Assembly (NCBI GenBank): GCA_001692895.1
Contig: KV748176.1
Span: forward strand, 6,167,092-6,231,091
Length of the DNA stretch: 64,000 bases
Reading direction: 5' to 3'
Source: Cenococcum geophilum 1.58
Taxonomy: Eukaryota; Ascomycota; Dothideomycetes; Gloniales; Gloniaceae
Below, in pieces: positions 1 to 11,900 of the stretch (position 1 is the first letter of the stretch; the number at the start of each line of letters is the position of its first letter). The notes beneath the pieces are model-generated. The model did no database searches. It was not told the DNA's origin and was given only the letters and a program-made list of their open reading frames with translations. Made by a program: the position numbers and the translations under genes.

Positions 1-1044
1 CTAATAATAAGGGAGCTATGCGTTTAACTAGCATTTCCCTAGCAAGTCTTTGGCGACCCTTATGTTCTTTTATTATTCTTATTATATACTTAATTTACAT
101 TTTCCTATTAAAGCTATTAGATTTAGGTAATCTTAAGTCCTAGTATAAGGCGTTCCGTTTATTTTACTATCTTATATATAGTTGCTGTATTGTCCGCCTA
201 ACGTCCCTTTTCTACCCTAAGGCTTAGGGGAACTGCTAGGACTTTGACTAGGTAATCTTCGCGGAGCACTTTTATACCAATATATTCTCCTAGCCTATCC
301 TCTACCCTAATGGCTTATTCCTTTACCTATTAGTCCCTTAGGGTAACTCTAATATCTCTACTCCTAAGGTATCGGACTATAATAGCGTCGTAGACCTCTT
401 TACGAATCTCCGTAAGGACTTCTATTTCTAATTATCCCTTAAACCCCTCTGCTTTTTCTATACTTAGTTATATTGTAATTATATACCCAGATATTATCTT
501 TAGGGGGGTAGGTTCCCTATTCTATGGATATACAGCTACGGCGGCCCAGGTGCGGTTCGCCAGTAAGGAGGAGTTTTATTTATTTTTAATTTTACTTAGC
601 CATTAGAGGATTTAATTAAGGGTTTACTAGAGGGGCGCCTAAGGTTTACTAGACTAGCGGAGCCATCCTGCTAGCTATATTAGTTCGTTATAGCTAACGG
701 TTACTCCCCCGTAACTATAGATACTAAACGCGTCTAATAGGCTTTATATTTTATTAGATGCCTTCTTAATAAAGGTCTTTCCGCTTTATAGTGTGGTATT
801 CGCCCGTTCTTATTGTAGAGGGCTATTGCTAGGCGTGGTTCTAGTAAACGCGCGTAAGTGTAAACCACCGTCGTTTAACGTATACCTCCCCTGCGATGCA
901 TATATCTTAGGGGGATTCTCTAGGTGTTTTTTAGGGTTCTTTTAGTTGGTTTTAGTCTTTTTGGGCCGGGTGCAGTAAGAGCTCTAAGAAGGTTCTCTAT
1001 AGCTTTATAAAAATACTTAATACTACTTTAATATAGTATATATG
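1..1044 (-). repeat. RIP-degraded repeat, possible LINE ORF1 fragment
   Basis: AT-rich, TpA-rich DNA without an intact gene. On the minus strand about 190-420 keeps one long frame broken only by TAA/TAG at likely former CAA/CAG codons. It contains a stretch like YLRSRDIRVTLRD followed by LGEYIGIKVL. This pattern resembles the ORF1 (gag-like) region of Tad-type fungal LINEs, but that is inference from remembered family style. The rest (about 430-1044) is not recognised. Confidence 0.4.
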
Positions 1045-1204
1045 TTACGGACCTCCTAGATATAGCTATAAATGAAGACGGGCTTAGACACGGACTTGTT
1101 ATAGGCTATATTAACGACATAAGCATTATAGTAAATAGAAGAACTACTAAAGAAATAATAAAGACGCTGGCGATGCTATATAAAAGGAGTTATAGGAATA
1201 TAAT
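1045..1204 (+). pseudogene. LINE-type reverse transcriptase fragment
   Basis: The plus-strand frame reads DGLRHGLVIGYINDISIIVN then RRTTKEIIKTL. This fits the palm segment of Tad1/LINE reverse transcriptases, where the catalytic box is normally F/Y-x-D-D; here it is Y-I-N-D, with one Asp changed to Asn as G-to-A (RIP-type) mutation would produce. Only about 50 codons are recognisable. The piece runs directly into the Gypsy-C polyprotein remnant, so the junction at about 1,200 is an old insertion or deletion boundary. Confidence 0.5.
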
Positions 1205-1970
1205 CTAAAGATTAATTAGATTATAGGTTAAGTTAATATTAGAGATACTTAATAATATAAGATATAATAATAGATTAAGTTAGTATAGTATTAAGTTAGA
1301 GCGATATATAAAGAGATTAAGCGAGGCTTAAGTTATATACTAAAGAAATACTATAAGTATAGCAAAAAACTATAGAGCCTAAAAAGTAAAAAGCTAGTAG
1401 ATTATATAGTATAGGACTATAAGATAGAGTTAGAACTAAGAATAAGTTTAAGGTTTTTTCTAACCTATAAGCTTATTTAAAAGGAGTTAAGAGTACTTGG
1501 GGAGTTTATTTAAGAGAACTTATAAAAGGGATATATTAGACTATTATAGTTATTAGTAGAATATCTAATATTATTTATACTAAAGAAAAACGGAAAACTT
1601 AGGTTATGCATTAACTATAAATAGTTAAATAGCATTACTTAAAAGGATAGGTATCCTTTACCCTTAATTAGCGAAATTTAGAATTAGATAGGTAATATAT
1701 AAATCTTTATAAAGATAGATCTAAGATAGGCGTACCATTAGATTAGAATTAAGGAAGGCAATAAATAAAAGGCAGCCTTTAGGTTAAAGGAGGGACTATA
1801 TAAACTATTAGTTATGTAATTTAGATTAATAAATATACCGGTAATATTCTAAAAACGAATTAATAGTATATTAGGAGAACACCTTAATAAATTTGTTATA
1901 GTATACCTTAACGATATTATTATCTACTTAATAACTAAAGAAGAATATAGGGAGCACGTTAAATAGGTCT
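1205..1970 (+). pseudogene. Gypsy-C reverse transcriptase, N-terminal block
   Basis: Translation shows the classic Gypsy RT order: GKLRLCIDYKQLNS, then DRYPLPLISE, FTKIDLRQAYHQIRIKEG, and FVIVYLNDIIIY near 1,900. The catalytic YxDD box has become Y-L-N-D. Stops interrupt the frame throughout. The reading stops abruptly at 1970 and resumes at 7930, the two sides of the Copia insertion, each side carrying GGTCT. Confidence 0.85.
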
Positions 1971-2211
1971 TGTTGGTTACATAAGGTAATATTACGTAGC
2001 TACGGTTCGTAGATAGTATAATAATGATTGTTAATTCTTGTAGTAAAATGAGGGAGGGCAAGGAGCTTAAGGCTCCTTGCCACGCTAGTGCCGCGGCAAT
2101 ACGTGATGGTAACTTACCGTATATAACGGCAGGTTGCTATATATAACGGCAAGTTGCTATATATAGTGGCAATTTGCCTTATATAGTAACTACTTACCTT
2201 TATTCCTAACA
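1971..2211 (-). repeat. Copia 3' LTR (241 bp)
   Basis: Homologous to 7750-7929 but 61 bp longer. The extra length is a short tandem array at about 2107-2187: about four units of 20 bp of the type ggcaagttgctatatataac, against one unit in the other LTR. The difference therefore arose by unit gain or loss after insertion or during replication. Confidence 0.85.
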
Positions 2212-5200
2212 CTGGCAACTCTTTTTTTATAGTTACTATATATATATATATACCACTTAACTAGCGTAGCAAATATTAATCCCTCTTACTTACTATTACT
2301 ATTATAATATAAGTCTTACTGTTCTAAAATTTGCCTCTTAGCACGTGGTGCCTTCTTGCTTAGGAGTCGTAGGTAGATATCTTATTAGGGCCGCTAAGGC
2401 GCTAGTAGTAAGCGAGTTAATAGCGATTTTCTATCCTAGGGATAGAAAATCCTAATTAGCTAGTTTAAGTTAGGGTCTATAGAATATTATACTCCTACTC
2501 TCTTTTAACCTAACCTTTAACTTATATACGTAGAGTATTTATATTAACAAACGTCTCTAGTGCCTTATTTGGGTTTGCCTTTATTATTACATCTACTAGG
2601 TTATCTTAGCTATTAATCTATTAAATCTTAAAGAGTTCTTAACGCTCGTAGGATTGCTAAAGTGCTATAATATCGATTATAAGGCGCTTCTCCTTTGTAG
2701 TACTAAGCTTAACTAAATAATTATAGGGATAATAGGAAGTTTAAGTCGATTTATAATTATCTTTAGGGTAGTTCTAATTGCAATTACTATATTAACTCCG
2801 CCAACTATTCTATATATCTCTAACGCTAGAACGCTTTAAGTAACGCGCTTACTCTTAGTTAAGCTCTAATAAATAAGGTTGCCGTAGATTATAAAGTTAT
2901 TCTCTCTAGTAGATTTATTTGCGATAATAATCTTATATCCTAACTAGGAGCTAAAGTCTTTATTATTTATAAATAATCTATTAATAAATATAAAGAGCTT
3001 AGCGGTGGGAAGATTAATAGGCATGTAAAGTAGTCCCTAATTAAGATGGTTTATTTACTAGGAAAGACGCTTATTTAGGGCAAGAATATTATCCTTAGTA
3101 GGTTCCTAGTATTAAGCGGCAATAGAAAGATTAAATAAAGTCTTAGGTTAATAGATAGAAGTAATATAAGCTTCGCAAGCATATTACTCTATATATCCTT
3201 ACTTTAGAGAATTAACGTTAATAACATTAATCTTCTTACCTTAACCCTTTTGGCGTAAAGTAATGGAATTCTTATTTAGGGAGAGGATGCATCTATTAAA
3301 GAGTAATAGTGTTATTAAATTAAGCTTTTCTTTTAGCTTTACTATAAGATTTACCTTTACTAGCTTATCTTCTTTAAGAGCTAAGAATTGGTCGTCTCCT
3401 AAGATAATTATATTATTAGTTTATATGCCAACGATTCCAAATAGAGTTCCTATAGTTATAATAAGGAAGTAGGGATTAAATATAGATATAGTTATTAAAA
3501 GCTTTTCTTTATAGTGCTTACTATAGGTAGCCCACTAATAAGTTCCTATCTCTATAATTCTGTATAATAGCTTAAGCATAGCTATAATCGTATCTTTGGG
3601 ATATTGGTGGCAAATTTACTCTAGAAGGTGCGCTAATATTAAGCGCTAAAGGTGCGTCTCTAATTAGGTGTAGGCCTAAGTAATATCTTATAAATAGACC
3701 GCTATTCTATTTCTTATTAAGGAGGGAGCTAATATAATAATAACTTATTAACTAGCTCGTTAAATTATAGGAGATTATATAAGAATTATCTCCTTACTAT
3801 TATTATTATAACCTTAAATAATAAGCCTTAATTTCTTAAATAGGGCGTTAATAGCTTTACCCTTAATCTTATTAACTATCCTTAACTTAAAGATACAAAC
3901 TTTATTAAACTTAGTAGGGTTATACTTCTTAAATTTAAAGACTCCTTTTATAATAAGACCGTTAATCTCTTACTTATTAGATACTTAGAAAGGAGCTCCT
4001 AGGGTTATAATATAACCTTCCCTTTAGAGCTGTTCTGTAAGCTTAAAGTTAGCCTTCTCTTTAGCTGTTATAAAGGCCATTAATAACTTAACTCTATTCT
4101 TAATAGCAGCAACAAATTGTTCTTTAAAATTAATAAGATATTAGCAATTTTATAATCCCTTTAGGTGACCTCTACCGCGTTATAGTTATGGCGCATCTAC
4201 TATAATTATATTGGGATTATAGTCGCCTTCTAGAGCATGTTAATCGTAGTTCTTCTCTAAAGTATCTTCTAGGGCATCCTATAAAGGCTCGGAATTGTTA
4301 TCTTTATAGTAAGGCTTAATAATAGTTAAATGGAATTAAGTGGGTTTGTAAGGCATCTAAATAGTATAAGTTTAACTATTACTTATAATAAGTTAGTATG
4401 GGCCTAACTATTCTCCCTTTTTACGCTATACGCGTACCTTAGACTAAAGTGGCAGATTAAGTATAGTTAAGGTATTTAGGCCATTTCTTATTCTTAATAC
4501 GTTATTAACCTAGCATATAGCGTAGAGACGTCGTACCTCCTTTATTACTTTATAAATAGCCTTAGCTTATTATACAATAAAGGGAGATAATAGAGAATTA
4601 TTAGTTATTTAAGGGTAGGCGCTAAAGACTAGTAATATAGGTATAAGTCTATCCGGGCTAGCGGAATTATTAATAGCTTTAATAGCTATTTATAAGGTAA
4701 GTTCTTTACTAGCGTCCTTTAGTTTTAAAGAGATAATCTTATATACGCGGCGTAACGGCGTATAATATCGCTCTACTTTTCTAATACTATTATATACCTT
4801 AATAGGAACTTCCTTAACCTTAATTGCTATTGCCTTTATTTATTATCGGAACTCTATAAATAAGAAGTTCTTTCCTATGTTATAGATGATTTAATTAGGG
4901 GGTTCTAAGTAGATATTAATCTAGTATAATTAAAGGGTATCCTATATGTTTCTAGCTAATATATCCTTTAAAAAAACGTGCGGCTTAAAAGGAGGTTAAG
5001 AAGTTAATAACTTAGAGCACTGGCTTGCCGCTAAGATATATAACGTTAATAATAATATAGAAGTTAAAGTTATAGTTATTCTTAAGGGTAAACTTAAATC
5101 GGCTAGGGGACTTCTAGTTTATTTAGTAGTAATAGCAGTACTTTATAAGATGCTTAATTGCCTTAACCTTAACTTTATGGCCTACTTACTAAAGAACCCT

Positions 5201-7749
5201 AAGCAATTAATAAACGGATAGGTGGCCAAAGTAGCGGTATAGTTAGTATAATTCTAACTTAGTTAAGTAGCTTTAAGTAATACTCTTTTCTAGTTAATAA
5301 AGGAGCAACTAGGGGTAACCTTACTTACGTATAATAGGCACCCGATTATCTCCCTAAATAAGTATATTCTTAAGGTTATTAAGCCTAACACCTAATTAAT
5401 TTATATCTTTAATATAAAATAGAAATAGGGTTTTCGCGGAAATAATATAAAAAGTAATATATCCTAAGGGGGTTTGGACCCTAATTATGCTGAAAAAGAT
5501 TATAGTACCTTTGCTAAAACGAATTGTATATTAGCCTGCCGTTAATTAGTTAATTTAAATAGAGCTATTAAGCTACTAGAGGGCTTAAACTTAAGGTTCT
5601 CCTACTATAGATACTCCTGCGGCTCTAGTATCTGGTATAATACTATAGAAGACGTTTGCTAAGTATCTGTTATCAAAGGAGAACGCGAAGCTCTCTTTTA
5701 ACTTATTAAAAATATCTAACTTTATAATAGAATAGAGCGTAGATTAGTTATTAAGAACAGCGACGGTTTATATACCATCTACCTTACTATACTTAGTGAA
5801 GTATTAGTTAGGAGAGTAGTTCTTAATTTCTATATCCATAAGGAGCTATTTAGTCTTATTAACCTTACCCTTAAGATCTTCTACGCCTTTATATTAAACT
5901 AGGAAGCTTTAAAAGTAGGCCATAATAACCTTATAATTTCTAATATTTCTTATACTCTAACGGAACTTATTATATGCCTCCTTTTGCTTATTAAGGGAGT
6001 ATCTAGTTAACTAGTAATTTGGCTTTTTATAAACGTAGTATTTTTTTTAGTAATTACTTCAAAATAAACCTCTATAAGGACCTCTATAATTACCTTATAG
6101 TTAACATTAATTATACCCTTTACTATATTCCCTACCACGGCCACTATATATTCAGTCAGTCTAGTTATAATTATATTAGTTAGGATTACTTAGTTAGGTA
6201 GGGTTTTCGGTATAAAACTATTAAGATTCTTATATTTACATTATATACTCCTTTAAATATATCTATAGGTTTATATAGCGCCAAGTTACACTTAAAAATG
6301 CTACGGCATGCTAAGATAACCTAGTCCCTTAAGCTGTTCTCGTTTTAGTAAGTTTTAGTAAGGCTATATTAGATTTTCTAAAGTTTATTAAAGAGTAGTT
6401 AAAGGCACTCTAAATAAGTCTTTATTAGGTTAGAAGTAATAACTCTCTAGAATATAGTCTCTCGCCATTTAGATATATAAAGTTAGTAATTCTTATTAGT
6501 TTTAAAGTGGGCTCTAGTAAGCTAAAGCATTACCTTAAAGCTATAGTTTTTACCCGCGATATAGTTGTAATAGAATATTACTACCCGTCCCTTTAACATA
6601 ATAGAGAAAGCATAGTAGTACTAGTAGTATTAAATTCTAACCTTATTATAACAGTTATAGAAGACCTATAGTTTTGCTCTAAGTATATCGTATAGTTCTC
6701 CTCTAAACTTCTTCTCTTCGTCCAAATATACCTTTATTAGATTCGTAACTTCTTATAGTAGAGGCTTACCGGTTAGCTAGGATAGAGGAGGTAGAGGCGG
6801 CAAAGGGGGTAGCGGAAGAGCACCTTTAGGTAGGAAAGCACCTCCTAGTAGAAGAGTACCTCCCGGTAGAAGAGTACCTCTAGTTAGGGGATTAGCGTTT
6901 TAGGGGTTTTAATACAAATTAAAGTTGCCTTCTAAAGAATATGGGTTAGTTTTAGGTTTCCGTAGTTAACGTATAATCTTAGCTTTTGTCTATACTAGTT
7001 CTTCTATACTAATAATAACGGCCTAAATATTACTAGCAATTGGGTTACCATTCTTAGTAATATATACCCTATTCCTATAAAGGAAGTCTCGGAAATTCTA
7101 AACAATATTAATATTGCTAAGTACCTAAGTGTCGGCGGTCCATCCTACGAAATCCTTCTTAAAATATTCCCATAGTTATAAATCGGCGTAGTGTCTACTT
7201 TAATAGAATAGGATATAGTATAAAAGAAAGCTATTAACTTATTTTACGGTATAAGTTATTATATTAATGGTAAATTTATCCTAATTTTTATTAATGAATT
7301 TCGTGTACGCAGCTATCCCTAGTGGTAAGGAGTCTTCCTAGTCATTTAAAGTGGGCATAGCTATGTTTTCGGAGGAAGGGAAGTGTTCTTAGTATAGGGA
7401 TTGTCATTTAGTAGGCATTTGGGATATATTTATTGTTTGGTACGCGTTTGTAATAGAAATCTACGATTATAGGGCTTAGGACCAGTTCTAGCCTTAAATC
7501 GTAAAGACTTATAAAGCGTATTATTCTGCGTAATAGACGCAAGAATCTATAATCTGGGAAAGGCTTAGGACCAGTTCTGGCCTTTAAATCCTTAAATTTA
7601 TAGAAGAGTTCTATTTAAGGTTTAGAACCAGTTCTAACCTTAAAAGACAGCTTCCTCTAGCATAAGTAGCACTAGTATAGTAGTTTATCTCTTCTTAGTA
7701 GAATACCTAGCTGTTCTGTAGTATAATAGTAAAGTTAACTACTAATTAG
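2212..7749 (-). pseudogene. Copia internal region, degraded gag-pol
   Basis: No open frame of useful length survives. RT/RNase H motifs are readable at about 2,950-3,170 on the minus strand. At about 6,780-6,900 a 16-18-bp unit (ggtagaagagtacctc type) recurs at least three times, probably a repetitive gag segment. The whole region is TpA-rich with few CA dinucleotides, as expected after RIP. Confidence 0.7.
7455..7645. repeat. three direct repeats in the Copia leader
   Basis: The motif taggaccagttctagcctta and close variants occur three times, at about 7465, 7565 and 7620, each followed by a different AT-rich spacer. The unit is partly self-complementary (ggacc...ggcc type). It lies 100-290 bp inside the 5' LTR of the minus-strand Copia element, where packaging or dimerisation signals, or the start of gag, would be expected. 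Function is not shown. Confidence 0.55.
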
Positions 7750-7929
7750 TGTTAGTTATACAAGGTGATATTATATAGCTACGGTTCGTAGATAGTATAA
7801 TAATTATTATTAATCTTATAGTAAAATAAGGGAGGGCGAGAAGCTTAAGGCTCCTCGCCACGCTAGTGCCGCGGCGACACGTAACGGCAATTTGCCTTAT
7901 ATAGTAACCACTTACCTTTATTCCCAATA
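7750..7929 (-). repeat. Copia 5' LTR (180 bp)
   Basis: Starts TGTTAGTTATACAAGG and ends ...CCCAATA. It pairs with 1971-2211. It is followed by target duplication GGTCT (7930-7934), after which the Gypsy-C RT frame resumes. Confidence 0.85.
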
Positions 7930-8720
7930 GGTCTTAAGGAGACTATAAGAAAAATAAATGCTAGTAGCAATTAAGAAATATAAGTTCTTTACTAGAAAGA
8001 CTGATTTTATTAAATTTATTATTAAACTAGGTTATATTAGTATAGACCTAAAGAAAATTAAAGCTATAGTAAGTTAGTAAGAACTAGAGAACGTAACGCA
8101 GTTAAGATTATTTTTAGGGGGTTGTAACTACTATAGAAGGTTTATAGCATAATAGTTAAAGAATATTAAACTATTTATAAGGCTTACTAAGAAAGAGTAA
8201 CTATAGGCATAGGGAAAAATAAAAGAAGTTGTTTAAAGAATTTAAGGAACTATTTACCTAAAAGCTAATCCTTAAGATCTACTAACTAGGACTAAAGACA
8301 ATTATAGAGATAGATGCATTAAACTTTATACTAAAAGTATATTTACTATAGAAGTATATAAATATATAGCACCTAGTAGCATATTATAGTTAGAAGATAA
8401 TACTACTAGAACTAAGCTATAATATTTATAATAAGGAGTTATTAGGTATAGTTACAGCACTTAAGAAATAAAGAGCATTCTTATAAGGTATAAATAAACT
8501 ATTTATAGTTAAGATAGATTATAAAAACCTAATAGGGTTCCTAATAATAAAAGAACTTAACTAAAGATAAGTTAAATAGGTAGAGATGCTTATAGAATAC
8601 TATTTTAAGATTTAGTATACTAAAGGAACAAAGAATATAAAAGCAGACGCACTTAGTAAAAAGGCTAAACTATAAAATAATAAGAAACTATTAGGGGCAA
8701 TATTATAAAAAGATAGTAAT
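7930..8720 (+). pseudogene. Gypsy-C RT end and RNase H block
   Basis: Continues the frame broken at 1970: LRRLQEKQMLVAIKKYKF, then FLGGCNYYRRFI, then an RNase H domain with IIEIDALNFILKVYL, the VAYYSQK strand, YNIYNKELLGIV and KGTKNIKADALSKKA (stops ignored). Order and spacing fit the RT thumb, RNase H and its C-terminal ADALS motif. The block ends at the Gypsy-A insertion, where GTAAT at 8716-8720 is the left target duplication. Confidence 0.85.
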
Positions 8721-8947
8721 TATTAGCGACTTAGTCAATCAAGGCATAGGTACGGCAAAAGGGACGCGTAAGCCTATATAATTGGATTGTCTATAAACAA
8801 GAATCTAAAGCTAAGGAAAGGAAAGGAGAAGAAGAGCAGCGCCGTTCGGTATTTTATAAGATCTTCACGTCACGTAATTACAATATACGGCAATCTATGG
8901 CAACTTGCCGGTGCGAAGTTCTGCCAAGTTCTGCCAGTGCTATAATA
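8721..8947 (-). repeat. Gypsy-A 3' LTR
   Basis: 227 bp, same length as 14478-14704 and alignable along its whole length, including gacgcgtaagcctatataat and the twice-repeated gttctgcca near the right end. Differences are mostly C/G to T/A. Confidence 0.9.
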
Positions 8948-8966
8948 TTACCCCCCCTCCAAAAAA
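8948..8966 (-). other. polypurine tract of Gypsy-A
   Basis: On the minus strand an almost pure purine run (ggaggggggtaa type) abuts the 3' LTR, the usual primer for plus-strand DNA synthesis in LTR elements. It sets the element's orientation. A matching tract follows the Gypsy-B LTR at about 42,946-42,960. Confidence 0.65.
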
Positions 8967-11900
8967 TCCTGCCCTTAGGCTTTATTGCTAAAAGTCTTAG
9001 CAAGAGAATCTAACTAATTAGACAACTTTAACCGCCGATTAAAGTTCCTAGATATCTTAACACCTTACATAACTAAGAAATTTCTAAGGTGTTTTTGTCC
9101 TTATATTCTTCTAGTAGCTTATTGTCTTTATTATGCTAGTATTCTATTTACTTATCTAGGTACTTTAGCGGTCTAGGTTTATTAGGGTAACGGCTATAGA
9201 ACTTCTAAAGCTTATAGGGACTACCTATAAAGTTCTATATAGGGTACTAAGTGGGGTCTAGGTTATATCCTTTCCAACTAATATAATACTTTAATATTCC
9301 CTTTATAAGTTTATAGGCTAGCATTTCTTTAATTTCCTATTTATTATTGCTATTAACTTAAATTAGTAGGGGAGGTTTATTCTTTTATCCAGGTAGTAGG
9401 TTATTTATAGCTTTCTATAGCTTATCCAGTAAGAAGATAGGGTAAACTTTAATTAAGTCTGGGAGCTTAACCTTATATAAGTTGCCTACTTTATTAAGAA
9501 TCTTATACGGTCCTACTATCTTATAGTCTAGCTTACGGCTAGGCCGTTTTATTTTCTAGTTCTTTATTATAATCTAGACCATATCGCCTATAGTAAAGTT
9601 AGGCTCGCGCCTATACTTATTTGCCTACTATTTTATTAATTTCTAAGCCTTTTCTAGGTTTATACGGGCTACTTTCTAAACTTCTTCTAAGCGCTTAGCG
9701 TACTACTAGGCTTCCTTATAAGATAGTTTTTCGTGTATAGTCTAGGGTCCTTTTAGTCTTTCCTAGTTAAAGCTTATATAGGGTAGGTAACCCATTTCTA
9801 GTTAAATAGGGGCAAATCCGGTAGAGTTGTGGGGTAGGGTCGCTTGGGCATAGTCTATTAAGGGTAATAGTTTGGCCTAGTTATTCTAAAAGTAGTTAAT
9901 AAAAGGCTAGAGTCTCTAATCTAAGTATTAATTTATAATCTCCATTTAACCGTCTATCTAGGGGTAATATACTATAGAAAGCTTTAGCTTAATGCCTAGG
10001 ATCTAGGTAAACTTGTTCTAAAAGGCTAATATAAACTATAGCCCGCGGTCGGATATAATAGTATCTAGTAGTCTATAAATTTGGTAAACGTAATAGATAT
10101 ATAGTTAAGCTACCTCTTTAGCATTAATATTTTTATAACAGGGAATTAAGAACGGGCGCTTGCTAAAGCGGTTAACTAAGATTATAACTATATTATATCC
10201 GTCACGGTCTAGAGGTAGCTTATAAAAGTCTATAGAGATATATTACTAGGGGCGGTCGGGTATTAGGAGGGGTTTTAATAGTCCTAAAGTCTTATCTCGT
10301 GGAATTATAAACCTATAGCAGTTATTATAGTTCCGTATATAGCGGTTAATATCTATAATTATTCTAGGCTAGTAGTAGCGGTCGCCAATAATCCTACGGG
10401 TTTTATTTTTTTTAGGGTAGGCCGTAGAGACCTAGGTATATACTTTGGCAATAAGCCAAGTCCGTAAGTTCTATTCCTCTGCTACCACTAGCCGTTTACG
10501 GTGCTTAAGCAGTCTACTTTTAAGGGACTATAGGCTAGAAACGTTCTTTGCCTTTTTGCGGTACTCCTATAAAGAAGGGGCCGTATAGTTTACCTATAGT
10601 AGTTTATTAATAAGGTCTAGTTCTATAGAGTTAATAGGGCATATCTTAGCATCTAAAGAGTTTGTATTTAGTTCTGCCTATATCTAGGAGTTAAGGTACT
10701 CTAGTCATAGTAGCGCTTAGGTCTATAATAAGATCTTTACGGCTATCTAGTTATTTATATCCTATTTACGCCTTATAAGAGCGTCTACACGGTTAGTGGC
10801 GCCTACCCTATATATAATTAGAAAGTTAAACTAAGATAGAGTATCCGCCTAGCGCGCCTATCGGGCTATAAGGGCCTTTATTATTATAAAATATTCTAAG
10901 GCCTTATAATCGGAAACTACCTAGATAAACTTAGGGGTGCCTTCTAGTTGGGCTTGCCAGTGCTAAAAGCTAGAGATAATAGCTAGCATTTCTTTATCGT
11001 GAATTGGGTAGTTTAGCTTAGCATCTACTATAGTCTTTAAATAGTAAGTAACAGAGTACCATTCTCCGTCTGTCTGCTTTTAGGAGTAAACGCTAGCTAT
11101 AATACTATCTAAGGCATCGGTTTTTAGCATTAAGGGCCGTTCTAGGTTAAAGTAGGCGAGTAAGAAAGTAAAGACTAGTTGTTTCTTAAGCTCGTTAAAG
11201 GCCTACCTATATATAGTGTTAAAGTAAAAGGGCCGGTCCTTATAGGTAAGTAGGCTTAGTAGCTAGGTAATCCTACTATAGTTCTTAATAAAGCATTAGT
11301 AGAAGTTATAGAACCCTAAGAATAACTACACCCCCTTTACGGTCCTTAGGGGTACCTATTAGTTAATTACGGCCGTCTTTTCTAGGTCTACCTTAATCCC
11401 GTTTATACTAATAATAAACCCTAGGTACTTTATACACTTAACACTAAATTTTAACATTTTAATATTAGCTTAGAGGCCAGCTTCCTAAAGCCGTTATAGG
11501 ACTTTATAGATATACTCTTTATATTCCAGTTTATTTTTAGAGTAAATTATAATATTATCTAGGTATACTATATAGAAGTTATTAAGGTAGTTAAATAGTA
11601 TATTATTTATGTATTGTTAGTATATGGCCCATCCGTTAGTTAGTCTAAAAGGTAGTACTTTATATTTATACGTTCTGTAATAGGTCTAAAACATAGTAAG
11701 GTCTTCTAATTTAGGGTTTATCCTAATTTGGTAAAAAGCCTAGCGGATATTAAGCTTTATAAAGTCTTAGCTCTACTTATTTAGGCTAAAGTCTTATTAA
11801 GTAAAGGCAGTAGGTAGCGGTCTTTAAGGGTTAAATTATTAAGCTTATAGTAGTTAATACAGAAATAAAGTCCTCTATTTGGCTTTTTAGCAAAGAGAAT

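Larger units (their letters stand above)
1971..7929 (-). mobile_element. complete Copia-type LTR retrotransposon (RIP-degraded)
   Basis: Bounded by two LTRs (1971-2211 and 7750-7929) that begin TGTTRGTTA and end in CAACA/CAATA-type termini. A perfect 5-bp target duplication GGTCT lies at 1966-1970 and 7930-7934. The internal minus-strand reading contains a Copia polyprotein: near 2,950-3,170 it reads NKRLSQQINHLNQGL, then KLFIFINRLFINNKDFSSQ (Q where stops now stand), which fits the RT-to-RNase H segment of fungal Copia elements. With 5' LTR at the right, transcription runs leftwards. No frame is intact. The rest of the polyprotein was not mapped domain by domain. Confidence 0.85.

Noticed and set aside
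3263..3472. Open frame of 69 codons on the plus strand inside the Copia element
   Set aside because: It is antisense to the degraded Copia pol, which reads on the minus strand with recognisable RT/RNase H motifs just beside it. Low-complexity composition; a shadow frame.
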